Source of the DNA: Metallyticus violacea
Lineage: Eukaryota > Arthropoda > Insecta > Mantodea > Metallyticidae
DNA: 64,000 bases
Direction: 5' to 3'
NCBI GenBank assembly: GCA_030762175.1
Contig: JAUJEO010000019.1
Span: 750,001 to 814,000 of the forward strand
In this document: one piece after another, positions 9,241 through 21,085 of the stretch
Position numbering within the stretch: position 1 is the first letter of the stretch
How the letters are laid out: each line of letters starts with the position of its first letter
The notes under the pieces: generated by a model
What the model was told of the DNA's origin: nothing
Seen by the model: only the letters and a program-made list of their open reading frames with translations
The model's database searches: none
Translations under genes and position numbers: made by a program

Positions 9241-9560
9241 ATTTAAATTTCATAAATTTTTTTCAATTTACTTGAACATGTTTCAAAGAGTGTTGCCTTC
9301 ATCATCATGGGGTATCATTTTGATTGGGTATTTGGAAAAGGGTAAAAAGGTAACTGGTTGTAATTATACATTGTTATTGGACTGTTTGCATAGTGAGTTG
9401 AAGCAGAAGCAACTAAAATTGGCATGCTCTTCCATCAGGACAATGCACTGTTCATGTGTCCACCATTGCAATTGCAAAAGTGCACAAGCTGGGCTTCAAA
9501 ATAGTTCCCCACCCACCCTATCCTCCAGATTTGGTCCTTGTGCCTAAGGGGATTATATTA
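9241..9560 (+). pseudogene. Second mariner relic (catalytic core fragment)
   Basis: The stretch gives WGIILIGYLEKGKKVTGCNY and TLLLDCLHSELKQKQLKLA, then in other frames an FHQDNA motif near 9430 (second catalytic Asp) and a KIVPHPPYPPDL-type segment near 9510. This is the Hsmar1/cecropia-type mariner pattern and is distinct from the relic at 7770-9035. Both ends are missing. Confidence 0.72.
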
Positions 9561-10891
9561 AGAAATAAATTGTAATTTTTGCAAAAAAATGTTATCTACG
9601 TTCTTTTACCACACTTATCAATCTGCTGTTTTATGCTAGAAGTGAAAGGGTAATACAAATATTGTTCTCAGTGCAGTGTTGCACTTAAACTCTTGAACTC
9701 AATGCTTTTGAATAAGACTGGCAAAAAAATAAAATATTATAAATTCAATGAAAATTGGCCATTTATGTATTTAAGCAAAGAACAAGGAGGAGAAGCAGAA
9801 TTTTGATTTGTAACAAGTGTTTGGTATATAAAAAGAGTAGCATCAGAAGACATTATTAAGCCTATTATGAAGCTAAATATAAGCACTATTCACGAGATGA
9901 AAGGGCTAAATTGATTTGGGAGTTCACAGAGGAAGCAAGGCTTTACTTTGCCAATAATACATTTTACCAATGACATGAATACTTATAAAGAGATTGAGGT
10001 CTAACACTAGCAGCGGTAGAGAGCAGACATACAATGCAATGCTCCATCATGTAACGAAGTTGGGAGATCTAGAAGTTTATCAGGAGGTTAAGCAGAAAGT
10101 AATGTTCGAATGAAATAGTGCAATGGCTATGAAGGAGCAGCTATGAATAGCAGTGGAACAGTGGCATGCTATTGATAATTGGAGGAATAAGAAGTGAATC
10201 CAGGACCCAAGGACTTAAAATCAAGTATTGGCAATGCTAAAGAAAATGAGGAACATTGAGAGAGTTGATAACAAAAGGAGAAGTTTAAAGGAACATAACA
10301 GAATTGAATAAGAGTAGTGAATTTTCGAATTGTAAGAAAAGAAGGAAAAAGTAGAATGAAGAATTGTGGTGGAACTGAAGAAAATGAATTTGATAATATT
10401 TGGAGTTAAGGAAGATAAAGAAAGAAGTTAATTTAGCTGGTGAAAGAAATATTTGAGAGCAAGTTGAAATTAAAATGAATTGGATGGGAGATAGTTGACT
10501 GCTTTAAGATAGCAAGAAGAGGAAATGAATACAGGCTGATAATTGTAAAGGTAACCACAATGAGTTTCAAAAGGCAAGTTTTGAAGAATGCAAAGAAATT
10601 AAAAGGAATGAAGATTTTTTTGTCTACCAAGATTTTGCTAAGGAAGAAGGAGACTCTATCGTTCATTTTTATTTGGAAAATGGAAGCACGCTGGAGTAGA
10701 AGGGAAAAGGGCATTTGTTAGAGGAGCCGAGTTGTGCATAAAAAGGAAACAGGACATGAGTCAGCATATTGAGTCAAGATTAGAGATTGCTGACTTCGCA
10801 GCCACATGAAAAGTAGAGCTATGGAGGGAGGAGAAGAAAGGAGACAGCATAGAGATTAGCTGAAAAGGGGAATGACGTTGAGGCGAGTAGC

Positions 10892-11116
10892 ATGACATCA
10901 CCAAGAAGACTCTTAGTACCAGATGATCAAGAGAAACAGGAGGCGGCAGCCTTGAAATTAGCAGATAGGAGAAAAGGGGCTAATATTGGCATTTTGAGCA
11001 TTGTTTCCATACCAGAGGGTGATATACTAGAGGTGATTGATGGGAGCGAGAGGGAAGATTTAATAGCAGTAAATGGAGTAATGTATCTAGTACATGGTAA
11101 AGTTGAACAAATTTAA
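10892..11116 (+). pseudogene. LINE ORF1 C-terminal fragment
   Basis: A 74-codon open stretch (MTSPRRLLVPDDQEKQEAAA..., ending VHGKVEQI) lies between the RRM-like ORF1 part and the APE domain of the LINE. I do not recognise a domain in it. Its position and the lack of splice sites make it the end of LINE ORF1 rather than a host gene. Confidence 0.45.
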
Positions 11117-11572
11117 GGCAAAGAGGAGTGCAACGAGATAGGGGTTGAGGTTGAGTATAGTTTTCTGGAATATAGAGGGCCAAAAAATGAAAATGAATAG
11201 TGGTGAGGTATTTGGTGTGTAAGGTAGGGCGATGTAATAGCAGTTGGTGAATCATGGCTTGACCAAGGTGACAGTGTGGAATTGGATGATTTTATGTTTG
11301 TAGGAAAGTGTGGATTAGGAAAAAGTAGTAGGGGTAAAGTTTCTGGTGGTATAGGTGTGTTTGTGAAGAAAAATATCAAAATTTAAGGTGTGTGAGGCAT
11401 TGATGAAGGAAGATAATCAAATGATGTGGGTAAAAATAAAACAGGCAATATTGTGTTGGGTGTAGTATACAACCCACCTGTGTCATCTGAATTTTATAAT
11501 GATAAGTTATTTGATGAACTTAGTGAAGGGATGGATGATACAAGGAGAAAGTACATTAAAGTGGAATTTATT

Positions 11573-12247
11573 GAATGAATGCTTTATTTCTGCATAATTC
11601 TCTTACATTAACATTGCACATTATACATCATCATTTGGAGTGTTTTTATTTAGGATCTATGCATTTAACTCCCTGGTTGTGTATGCATTAGATCCTTCTT
11701 CCCATTGTCTATCCATTCCACCATTCTCATCTAACTGTCCTCTCCCTTTATTTCTGAACCATGCTTCATCCATCTTACAATATAAATCTTTAAAATCACC
11801 AATAATCCCACTCTAAGTACTTATTTTCTATTTCTTCCAAATAAATCGCTCTAGTTTTGCTTTTACTCTTGTAACTCTTTTAACTGACCCTGAGTTTTTA
11901 TCACTCTGCACTGGTGTTGACACCACACTCAAACCTCAGAACCACTGACCATCTGATTCCCCCCATCCACTTGTCTCCACCACATTTACCCCACTCATCT
12001 GTTTTGCACTCGATGAGGCCCACAATATGCTTGTTGCTATACACTCCTCCCTTCTTTGCCAGAAGCAGGTTATTCTCCTTTCTTTCTTTCTTCCCTTCTC
12101 TTCCTCCTTCCTTGATCTTGATGCATTATCAGCAGGTTTCTATCTCTAGTCCTCCTCCCTTCCCCTCTTGATCATGCTTCTGCTTTGACTGGTTTTATTT
12201 TATGCATAAGTGCATACCATTCATAATTGCTCTTCTACCTTCATGTG
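11573..12247 (-). mobile_element. Non-autonomous LINE-derived insert within the APE domain
   Basis: The insert interrupts the APE reading frame and is flanked by GTGGAATTTATT / GTGGAGTTTATT (one mismatch). Its left end reads TGAATGAATG, so on the minus strand it ends in a short CATT/TTCA-type simple repeat as many LINE 3' ends do. It is about 80 percent similar by eye to 13969-14640. No intact ORF is present. Confidence 0.68.
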
Positions 12248-12369
12248 GAGTTTATTATAATGGGGGATTTCAATGCTATGGTGGGAGAAAATGGAATAAG
12301 ATTTGTGATTGTGGAAAGTAATTGTGATGGGGAGAAAGATGAAGTAACGATAAGAATTTTTTTCCAAGT

Positions 12370-12740
12370 GGATAACTCCAATCGGTTGTGAAGATGTTTC
12401 AGCAGTTTAATTTCTGGTTTTATTTCATGGTTTTTGGTCCAAAAGAGAGCTGCTACTGCTATTTATCCACCTGCTTAAACCGAATATTCCTAAAATATTC
12501 TTTCCTCCAAATTTCTCTTTGTTTTGCCTATGTAACTCTGCCCACAATCTGCACATTTTATTTTGTAAATTCCTGATTTCTGTTCTGTTGATATGGAGTC
12601 TTTTACTGTGCAACTTAATAAATACCATCACAGAAACATCCGGGTGTCCAGCCACTGTTTCAAGTAACAGCAGTTCGGTGAGCAACTGAAAATGGGAGAG
12701 ATTCTCCCAAAACGCATCTTACTTTAAGTAAGTGAAGTTT
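12370..12740 (-). mobile_element. Penelope-like fragment: GIY-YIG domain plus inverted terminal repeat
   Basis: On the minus strand the stretch gives SGIYKIKCADCG, SYIGKTKRNLEE and FWTKNHEIKPE-type residues (GIY-YIG domain, about 12400-12600) with stops. Adjacent, in the opposite (+) orientation at 12680-12740, is a PLE terminal repeat whose CTGAAAA, perfect stem II GGGAGA/TCTCCC and AAAAC look like a decayed hammerhead. Confidence 0.62.
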
Positions 12741-13968
12741 AGTGTAAAAAAATGAATACCTAAGTTTAGGATATATTACCACTCCATTGTCAACAGCTTC
12801 ATAAGTACAATATTTAAAAAAGAATTATTTAGAAAATCAGGTAGATAAAGAAGAACAGAGTATGATAAGGATAGGTAGTATTTTTTGTTAAAGAAATGGG
12901 GATATAAATATTTACTGAGAGTAAGAAGGAAAAATGACAACAAAAAATTAATGATAAAATGTAAAAGAAAATACGAGAAAAAAATAATAAAGAAATATGG
13001 ACATTATGAAGAATGTTTATAAGAAAAATAGAATAGGAAATGAGATCATGCCTGAATGGAGAAAATATTGTGCAGGCTGGTTTCTGTAAGGATCGCTAAA
13101 AGTGAAATGTTGATGTTTAATAAAACAGTAGAAAGAATTGAATGTTTAGATAAGGAAATTATGGGTAGTGAAATATCTTTTTCAACATTTTAATTAGGTA
13201 TGAGATTGAATACAAATTAAAATTTTTAAAAATATAAGGCAGCTGGTATAGATTGGATTCTGGAGGAATTTTGGAAAATGTATGATAAGTTGAGTGATGG
13301 GTGGAGTATATTGACAAAATTGTTTAATAAGATTAAAAATACCAAAGTAGGGCCTAAAAATTGGAGAATAATATGGGGGTACCATTGTATAAAGGGAAAG
13401 ATCATTTGAACAGTCCAAGGAATTATAGAAGAATTAGTTTGTTACCAATTTTAGATAAAATTTATACTGGCCTATTGACTCATAGATTACAGGAATGATT
13501 ATAGGTAGAAGGGACGTTATGTGAATATCATGCAGGATTTAGAAAAGTTAGAAAGGCTGTTGATTACATAATGATAATACAAACTCTAGTAAAGAAGTAC
13601 CTAAAAACAAAAGAGGTAGAGTGTATATATTTTTTGCAAATTTTGAAAAGGTATTCGATAAAATAAGAAGAGATGCACTTGAACATAAAAAGAGGTGAAT
13701 AGGAGTATGTGAAGAATTTATTGCAGAGGTTCAAAAATTGTATGCTGCAGTTAAATTTTGTATAAAGTATACAGGAAATGGGATTACAGAGATGGTGGAA
13801 CAAAAGGTATGTTTGCCACAAGGCAGAAAGGTCAGTCCAGTTTTGTTTAATTTGTTTATTTTGATATTATAGAACAAATCTTAAAGTAATTCACACTGTC
13901 CAGTTATTGGAAAGAAACAAATACCAGCCTTAATATTTGCAGATGACTTAATAGTAGGTGCAACTACA

Positions 13969-15340
13969 TTATGAATGAATGAAAACTTCATTTCTACATA
14001 ATTCTCTTACATTAACTTTACACATTATACAACAATCTTTAAGTGCTTGTTATTTTAGGATCTATGCATTTAACTCCCTGGTTGTATATGCAATAGATCC
14101 TACTGCTCACTCTCTCCACATTCCACATAACTGTCCTCTCCCTTTACTTTATTTCCGGTCATGCTTCATCAATCTTATAATTAAAAACTTTAAAATCACC
14201 AGTAAATCCCTTCTAAGTCCTTATTTTCTAATTCTTCCAAATAAATTGTTCTAGTTTTGCTTTTGCTCTTGTAACCCTTTTTCTTGATCCTGAATTTTAT
14301 CACTATTGTGAGCAAACTTCTTATGGGCAATGACACCACACTTAAACCACTTGACCACTGACCAGCTGATTCTCCCCATCCACTTCTCTCCGCTGTTTCA
14401 CAAATGGTGAGATCGCTGATCTGCCCTTTGTTTCTCCTCCTCAGAATGCAAGCTGTTCCTCTTTCTTCTCTCATCATCTCCTCCCCTCCATTCCTCATTC
14501 CTTGATGTAGATGCAATATCAGCAGGTTTCAGTCTTCACTCCTCTCTTCCCCTCTAGCCAGAGTCTTGCCCATGCTGCTGTGACAACTGCTTTTTGCCTA
14601 TCCATAGGTGCATACCATGCATAACTGCTCCCCTACCTTTGTTCCTGGCTTCATCTTTTTTATTAATTCCACTCTAATTTCTCAATTTTGATCATAAGTC
14701 ATTTTCAATAAAATTCTTGTGCCTTTTAATTTCTGCATTTGGCCTATTACTTTCCTATTCATATTCCTTGTGGCTAATTTAACTAAAATTGACCTTGAAC
14801 TCTGGCCCTTTCATCCAATTCTTCAGGCATCTCTAATTTCCCATCCCTCCAATTAATAGCCCAATATTCCTTCAATCACTTCTTCTACTTCTTTCTATGT
14901 CTTTTTCTCTCTTCTTTCTTCTACTCCAAATATCACTACGTTCAGTTTCCTGCTTGCATCCTCCGCTTTCTCCATTTTATCTATTCTGTTCCTGCAGATG
15001 CTCTATCCCATTCATCTTTGACCCGTCCCATCTTCTGGTTTATCTCTTTTATGCTCTTCTCCAACTTCTCTTCAATTTTTGCCTCCATACAATCTCCTTT
15101 ATATCTTCGATTATTGACTTGAACATAACCTTTACTTCCTCCATATTTTAATTTCTTTTGTTTTCTCTGTTTTTTTGACATTTTCCACTGAACCGCCCAT
15201 TCCTTGTTCTTTACAATTTCAACACACACCCACTTCCCATACTGGTAGCTTTCATTCCACACACCCTTCCTCTCCTCACTTGCACAAGCAACTCTGCAAC
15301 TACAGTAATTGGACAGCAACAAGCTATAAATGAGATAAGT
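13969..15340 (-). mobile_element. LINE derivative with ORF1 remnant
   Basis: Read on the minus strand from 15340, an ORF1-like frame gives MSKKQRKQKKLKYGG, a coiled-coil-like KIEEKLEKSIKEINQKMGRV, and, after frameshifts, RRM-type pieces near 14650-14760. From 14640 to 13969 it matches the insert at 11573-12247 and ends in a TTCATTCATT repeat (seen as ATGAATGAATG at 13970). It truncates the plus-strand LINE just after its FADD motif. APE and RT are absent, so it could only move in trans. Confidence 0.62.
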
Positions 15341-15364
15341 AGATTTTGTGCAGAATGCACATTA

Positions 15365-15490
15365 AATATATCCTACATTAATGTGTCAAATTGTTAACAC
15401 TAACTCCACGTACTTTTTTAAAACTAGTCCAAAATTTTAAAAAAGTAAGTGGAGTTAGTGTTAACAATTTGACACATTAATGTAGGATAT
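15365..15490. repeat. Palindrome with 55-bp arms, PLE-terminal-repeat-like
   Basis: TATATCCTACATTAATGTGTC ... ACTAACTCC at 15365-15410 is repeated in reverse complement at about 15437-15488, around a loop of about 20 nt. The right arm contains AAAGTAAGTGGAGTTAGTGTT, resembling PLE terminal repeats. The following GGATATATTACCACTCCATT also occurs near 12770 and 20140. Confidence 0.7.
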
Positions 15491-15544
15491 ATTACCACTC
15501 CATTGTCTACAGCTTCGTAAGTACATTTTTTTACTTAATTGCAC

Positions 15545-16935
15545 ATTAAATATTAAGAAATCAAGAATAGTAGGGTTTAAGAAAAGGCATTAAGAAGGGA
15601 TGAGAAATGGTTCTTGAATGGAAAGCTATTGGAAGTGGCTAAGAATTTGATTTGGGGGTGAGGTTGTCTAGTAGTGGAGGGTGGAAATCACAAGGAAAGA
15701 ATGTTGTTACTAAAGATAAAGTAGTCATGAGAGCAACTAGAAAATTGTAAATATGTCAATAAATTGGTTTGAGGCATTGTATGAGGTGGCAGTAGAATAA
15801 AAAATGTTATATGGAGTAGAAATGTGGGGAACTTCAAAAGGATGGTTGAAAATTGATGTAATTCATACCATGTTTTGTATAAAGGTATTGAGATTATCTA
15901 AAACTTCATCAAAAGGAGTATCTTTAGCTGAGTTAGGGAGGAAGAACTTGATGGTGAAGAGAATTTTAAAATATTGATACAGGATTATGAAATTAGGGGA
16001 TCACAATGTTCTAAAAGAGTGTATGAACTATCAGAGAGAAAACTGAGAGATAACAGCTGGATGGGAGAAGTGGGGGAAATATGGCAAGAAATTGAAATGG
16101 GAGAACTTCGGGAATTTGAAGTTGAAAGTAAACAAGGATTTATGAAGGGAGTAAGGCAAAGAATTAAAGATATAGAGAGGCAAGAGATTTGGGCTAGTTT
16201 TAGAGATAAGAGTTATTTAAAAGTGTACAGAATAATAATAAGGGGGTAGGGGAGAGAAATATGTAGATTGTAGTAATAAACTTGAAAGGGAAGGACTGGC
16301 TTGGATGCTAGCAGGGGCATTGTTTTTAAAGGGTCGCAGAGGAGAAATTGGGAAAGGGTGTGTTATGTGTAGAGAGCCTGAAGGAATATTTCATTGTTTA
16401 TTAGAGTGTAAAGGGGTAAAGAGATTGATTGATTAGTTTTATTTACGGACGCTCTTTAATATCTCAGGCCATCATGTCCCATTCAATTTAGGGCGTGAAA
16501 CGGCCAACAAATTTTCCTAAGAGGCCTCTTTTTTCGTGCCATAAATGTACAACACGGGACCCACAGCTTTGCTTCCCTTACGAAGGAAGCCATACTGAGG
16601 ATTTTTAAGCTGCAAAAAATTCATCCATACTGGCTGGGTTTGAAGATGGGGGGAAGGATATTGAGAAGCAAAAGGGGATAACTTACAGAAAGAAAATGTA
16701 GCATGAGAATATCAACTGATATGAGGACAAAGAGATATAAAATGGTAGGGGAATATTTAGGCAAAGTAAGGGAGAAATGGATTAGAAGGATGAGAGAATT
16801 AGGGTGTGATTATAAAAAAATAATCCTAACAAGGGAAATAGAAGAATTGGGGGGTTTCATTATGCAGATAACCTGGGGGTTGTGTGTAATGGGGCCTCAT
16901 AGATGGATGTTAGATTTATTATTAGCATAATGTAG
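15545..16935 (+). mobile_element. LINE 3' portion (RT thumb to C-terminal CCHC)
   Basis: The frames give WGTSKGWLKIDVIHTMFCIK and KVLRLSKTSSKGVSLAELGR (around 15820-15950), then CVMCREPEGIFHCLLECKG (around 16350), the Cys-Cys-His-Cys motif common at the C-terminus of APE-type LINEs. The same motif occurs at about 37530 in another copy. Stops are present. A SINE splits it at 16432-16643. The end near 16935 precedes a T-rich, unremarkable stretch. Confidence 0.72.
16432..16643 (-). mobile_element. tRNA-derived SINE (family 1), 5'-truncated
   Basis: On the minus strand this is the body and 3' tail of SINE family 1 (the reference copy is 60673-60975): it includes the CCTAAGTATGGCTTCCTTCG-like and GTGGGTCCCGTGTTGTA-like segments and ends CGTAAATAAAA. 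The tRNA head is missing. It lies inside a LINE, so it is the younger insertion. Confidence 0.8.
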
Positions 16936-16939
16936 TATG

Positions 16940-18332
16940 TATAAACAGTTTAAGCATTTTGGTTAATATTACTTTTGATAGTGTTAACCTTTTTTAGATA
17001 TTTTATGTTTGTTTAGGTGTAATTGGGCAACTTAGAAATATGAGAATTATTTGTGTAGAAATTGCAGTTACTTGGTTAAAATAATGGTTTTATGTATAAA
17101 TTATTTATAGTATTGTGTTTTTTGGTTGGATATTCCGGTAGATAGCAGCTGATGAACTAGGGACTAGGGGGCTGAGCTAATCAAATTGGAATTTTTGGAT
17201 TGGAATATTAAGAATTAATAAATATTGTAATATATTCAGAAAGTTATAAAGATGTTACTAATTTGCACATTTGCTTAATAAATTTTTATTGGATTTAGTG
17301 CCTTCTGGAATTACCGAAGCCACTGATCCTATTTATTATATTTTAATTGCTTTTTTTGTGTCCATTTTGTTATAAATATTTTATATGTTGATGTATGAGA
17401 AATTCAAATTCAAATATAAAGAAATTGTTAAATATTGGAAATAAAATAGTGTTATAGCTCATAAACAACAAAACTGCCTATTGTAATATGCATGTTTTTT
17501 TTTATGTTAAATTTCTTTCAACCTGTTATTGCTGAGGAAACAAATAATTATGGGTAACATAGTACTTTATGTTAGTACTTAAAGCAAACAAGAAGACAGC
17601 ATGTCCATGTACAGAAGGCTCTTTTATTAAAGAATGTTTGATGCATTAAACATTGTCTTCTCATGAAACATTTAAATATGAAGAATTGCAGCTACAACAA
17701 AATAGCAAAATGGATACAAGAGTTAGCCCAGAATTTTGAATAGCAGTTGATGGAAAGTTGCAGACATTTCATAGCATATGCCTGGACTCTCAATGTCAGA
17801 TACTGCAACACTTTGAATACCTTTAAAGTTTTAAATTGTCCTGCTGCCTTTGTGCCATCACTGAAATAAGAGTAAAAAGGAATTGTCACTGTTTATAATC
17901 TACTTTACAATCCATTCAGTATTTCATCTTAATGAGTATAGAGACAAAGACTTAATGTTTAATTATTTTAAACATTTTTGTCATTTCAGTTGAAGCAAAT
18001 TCATGCAGTGGTGTTAGCAATAGCATTAGAGAGTAAACAGAACATTATAGTAATATTGTAACCTGCATTTATAAATTATAGTAAATTATCAAGTTTTGTC
18101 ACTCTGGACACTTGCTGCCTTTTTCTTCTGACTCATTAGAAATATTTTATTTCTCCTCATACTTCTCTGAAAGTGTAATATTTCATATAATTTCTTTCCC
18201 ATTTGTGATTTTTAATCTAAAATATAGTAAGAAAGGAATGTGATTAATCAACAAAATACCAACGTCAATAAAATCCTACGTTGCAAAGAGGAATATAGGA
18301 ATAATTTTTGAAATGCATTTTCTTTGTTTCAG
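16940..18332. other. Intron sequence without recognised elements
   Basis: AT-rich intronic DNA precedes the SEC63 exon at 18333. Short open frames (for example 17692-17889) have no recognisable product. I see no element boundaries here. Confidence 0.5.
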
Positions 18333-18520
18333 TCATTGATGATGAGAATCCAACAGTATATACAGCTGGTGCTATAGTTACAGTGACAGTAACACTTATA
18401 CGGCAAAACATGAGGATGCTCTTTGGTGATGACACTGTAACTGATAAGCATGAACACCAAGAGTCCTCAAATTATACTAAGGCGGATGAAGAAGAAGAGG
18501 AAGAGAAAAAGGAAGAGCAG
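18333..18520 (+). CDS. SEC63: SEC63 exon 2 of 7 in window
   Basis: The exon follows a polypyrimidine tract and TTTCAG (AG at 18331-18332) and ends before GTATGC at 18521. With the one base carried over from the previous exon it reads VIDDENPTVYTAGAIVTVTV and TLIRQNM, the conserved core of the Sec63 domain (compare the family pattern of an acidic stretch, then AGAIVTVxVTLxR). It then becomes strongly acidic (a DEEEEEEKKEEQ run), as expected for the charged linker in the cytosolic part of SEC63. Length is 188 nt. The preceding intron is about 16 kb, mostly mobile DNA. An apparent longer reading frame (18308-18592) simply reads through both splice sites. Confidence 0.94.
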
Positions 18521-18690
18521 GTATGCTTTGTGTACAGAGATGGAGACAAGTACTTGGGGTCAAGCAAACAAATATTTTATACATATAAATAACATGGAAC
18601 AGAATCAAATATCATAAGGTTGAAAAACTATGATTTTCAGTATAACTTTTTAAAGTAAATGTAGGCAGTGCTTATGAAATTTTTACCATA

Positions 18691-19203
18691 TTTACCTGAA
18701 TATAGGATGACCTCAAATATAAGACAACCCCTAATTTTCCATTGGTTTCTGTATGATTTTGTATTTAAAGCTATTTGTGTTGATCAAATCACAGATAAAA
18801 TATTTTATTTGTTTATTTTGTTCTTACAAGTGAGTGTCATTGAATCAAAGCTATTTGCTTGCTTAAAAATTTATTTTCATTAATAATCGTTGCAAAGTAG
18901 TAAAAATGAAATTGATTTTTTCAATGTATTGCAGTACAAATATGTAGCAAGAATTATTCCCTTTTTGGTCAACCTATATTCCCAACTAAAATTGTTAATT
19001 GGAACATATTCTCATATTTTATTGCTTTTTCTACTATTATGCCATAACAATATGGAACATGCTAATGGTTGACAAATATTGTACAAGTACAACATGAAAA
19101 CATTGGCCTGCATGGCTTGTTTTTAATATGTGAATATAAGATGACATCTCTGTTTTCAAAATGTAAAAATGGGAAAAAATTCTTGTCTTATATTCAGGTA
19201 AAT
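18691..19203. mobile_element. MITE-like element with short terminal inverted repeats
   Basis: The left end TTTACCTGAATATAGGATGA is mirrored by the right end CTTATATTCAGGTAAA, giving about 16-20 bp inverted repeats around 513 bp. There is no coding sequence. The element lies in the short intron between SEC63 exons ending at 18520 and starting at 19462 and makes up more than half of it. Superfamily unknown. Confidence 0.5.
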
Positions 19204-19461
19204 GCTATATTAAAAAGTTTTCATATAAAATTGCATGGTTACTCTTGAAAAAGAGAACTCCATATTACATATGAATGTAAATATTTACATTTATCACTGC
19301 TAATAAGTGGACATAGTTTTGTCATCTGTATGCTGGCAGATAAGTACATAGATGGCAGCAAGAATATGAACATTTTATTATTTGACCACATATTAGTAAA
19401 GTATATCACAAAATAAATAATATATGTGTTCTTTTAATAATATAGTAAATGCATTCTACAG

Positions 19462-19608
19462 GTTAAAAAACCAGTATGGCAAAAGCAACAAAAGAAGGGA
19501 AAGAAAAGTGGCAAGAAGAGTGCAAAGAACCAGAAACCTTCAGGAAGGACAGTACCACCTAAGAAAATTGATGATAAAGTGCATGGTAGCACTCCTGCAA
19601 GTGGAGAT
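19462..19608 (+). CDS. SEC63: SEC63 exon 3 of 7 in window
   Basis: This 147-nt, phase-0 exon follows the acceptor CTACAG (AG at 19460-19461) and precedes donor GTAAGT at 19609. It encodes a very basic stretch, VKKPVWQKQQKKGKKSGKKS, followed by AKNQKPSGRTVPPKK. Human SEC63 also has a lysine-rich low-complexity segment with a conserved W in this position, between the two halves of the Sec63 domain. The function of the basic linker is not clear from sequence; it is cytosolic in the family. The overlapping reading frame starting at 19424 is a different frame and not coding. Confidence 0.92.
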
Positions 19609-19716
19609 GTAAGTTGCTTTTAATAGACTTCTTATACAGTCAAACCTTGATGATCTTAATATGATTATTTGTACATAGATTTCACCATGTTTGTTTGATA
19701 CAGATATAAGTAGCAT

Positions 19717-19985
19717 ATATTGCTATTTTTTCCTGATTTTCCCAAAGTATCATAGAAAAGACATGGTCTTACTGAAAATATTGCTTTTAAAAATTGAAAT
19801 TATGATAGATGCTGATGATTTTTAGTAGGTTACAAAAAATTGAGCACAGAAATAAGTACATATGCTATTTTTACTTGATTTCCTCAAAGTATCAGAAACA
19901 TCATAGTGATACTGAAAATTATTGCTTTTGAAAAATTGGAATGGTAAGTGCTGATGGTTTTTAGTAGGTTACAAAAAATTGAGTA
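19717..19985. repeat. Tandem duplication of about 140 bp
   Basis: Two direct copies share TTTTTAGTAGGTTACAAAAA and ACTGAAAATATTGCTTTT-type blocks (19717-19850 and 19857-19985), with visible divergence. The first begins about 110 bp after the donor site at 19609. Confidence 0.7.
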
Positions 19986-20134
19986 TGCATGGACACCAGA
20001 TTTCTTAATAGAGCCATTTAAAGGAGTAAATTTATTTTGATTCTGTTTGAGGAGGATCTATCACATCCATCATTTCCTGCATTTGTGTGGAGGTAACATG
20101 TCATAGTGTAAACCTGTTGAATACATTAGTGTAG

Positions 20135-20182
20135 CTACTAGGATATATTACCACTCCATTATCTACAGCTTTGCAAGTATAA
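20135..20182 (+). repeat. Short dispersed repeat copy
   Basis: AGGATATATTACCACTCCATT and the following ACAGCTTTGCAAGTATA match copies near 12768-12810 and 15483-15525. In the other two places it adjoins PLE terminal-repeat-like sequence, so it is probably a PLE terminal fragment. Confidence 0.5.
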
Positions 20183-20189
20183 TTTATTC

Positions 20190-21085
20190 ATGTAATCACA
20201 TAATTGTTCCATTAGTTGATTGCCAGCTGATTATGGGAGCAACTGTTAAAAATGGGAATTTTTACAAACTTGCAAACAGAAAAAATGTTATAAATACAAG
20301 AAGTAAATTTTAAGAATTGAGATTTGTGTAAAAAAGAACATGATTTGGTGATTCTTTCCCTTCTTGTAAAAATGCTCCCTGGGAAATAGGACTTTAAAAA
20401 ATCACTTTTTTGATGTATATCAAGGTTAAAGTGCTAATAATAAGGGTTATATCCTCCTATTCTTTGTTAAACAAAACAAATTTTCTTCCACATTGGTAGG
20501 AGAAATATGGGTTGAAATATTTCATTTTATCAAACCTTAAAAGGATTTGGCATGTCTTTAAAACAATTATGACTGCCACACAAAAACTATTACTAATAAA
20601 ATTAAAAAAAAAGTATTATTAACTATCAATATATCAATATTGTTAACTATCAATATTTCCAAAAGTCAGTATTTTAAATAATTATCAAGCAATAAATTAT
20701 TTTCTGAACTACATCACATGGATTGATCCATCTGGAAAACAGATTGCAAACACAATTTTGTAATAACGTTTCAGAATTGAATGTTCAGTGTTCATTGGCA
20801 CTATTAAGGTATATGTCTATCATACTCCTTCAGTAGACATTTACCAGAGGCCAGCAGCTAATTTCCAAAATCATTTCTCCCTTCAGATTACAAGATGAAA
20901 GTACATATGCTTGGCTAACAGTTTCAGCCAGCACGTTGATATGCTTTTCTAATCTAGCAACAACCTTTCCATTATTGGTGATCCAAGAATTTAAAGATAG
21001 CTTACCACTCTTACCTTAGCATACTCAATGCCTGTAAGTAGCAGGAATGTAGTACTCCACTGAGTCCAACTAATCCAGGCAGTCT
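20190..21085. other. Intron sequence without recognised elements
   Basis: AT-rich DNA with small internal repeats such as two CTATCAATAT units near 20620-20655. I see no coding or element structure. Confidence 0.45.

Larger units (their letters stand above)
9770..13968 (+). mobile_element. Decayed LINE (ORF1, APE endonuclease, RT), interrupted
   Basis: Pieces appear in the expected order. ORF1 RRM-like part near 10385-10670 (MNLIIFGVKED, then YRLIIVKVTTMSFKRQVLKN, KKLKGMKIF). APE endonuclease at about 11150-11560 (GESWLDQGDSVELDDFMFVG, SGGIGVFVKK, VYNPPVSSEF), continuing at 12255 with MGDFNAMVGENG. RT at about 13200-13968 (PLYKGKDHLNSPRNYRRISL, motif A FANFEKVFDKI with Asp replaced by Asn, QGRKVSPVLFNLFI, and FADDLIVG). 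Stops are frequent. An inserted element splits APE (11573-12247), a PLE fragment lies at 12370-12740, and another LINE derivative truncates RT at 13968. Confidence 0.8.

Noticed and set aside
14196..14516. 106-codon minus-strand open frame
   Set aside because: It lies in the non-coding 3' part of a LINE derivative and has no recognisable domain.
19424..19612. 62-codon open frame overlapping SEC63 exon 3
   Set aside because: It is out of frame with the exon, which has proper splice sites and continuity.
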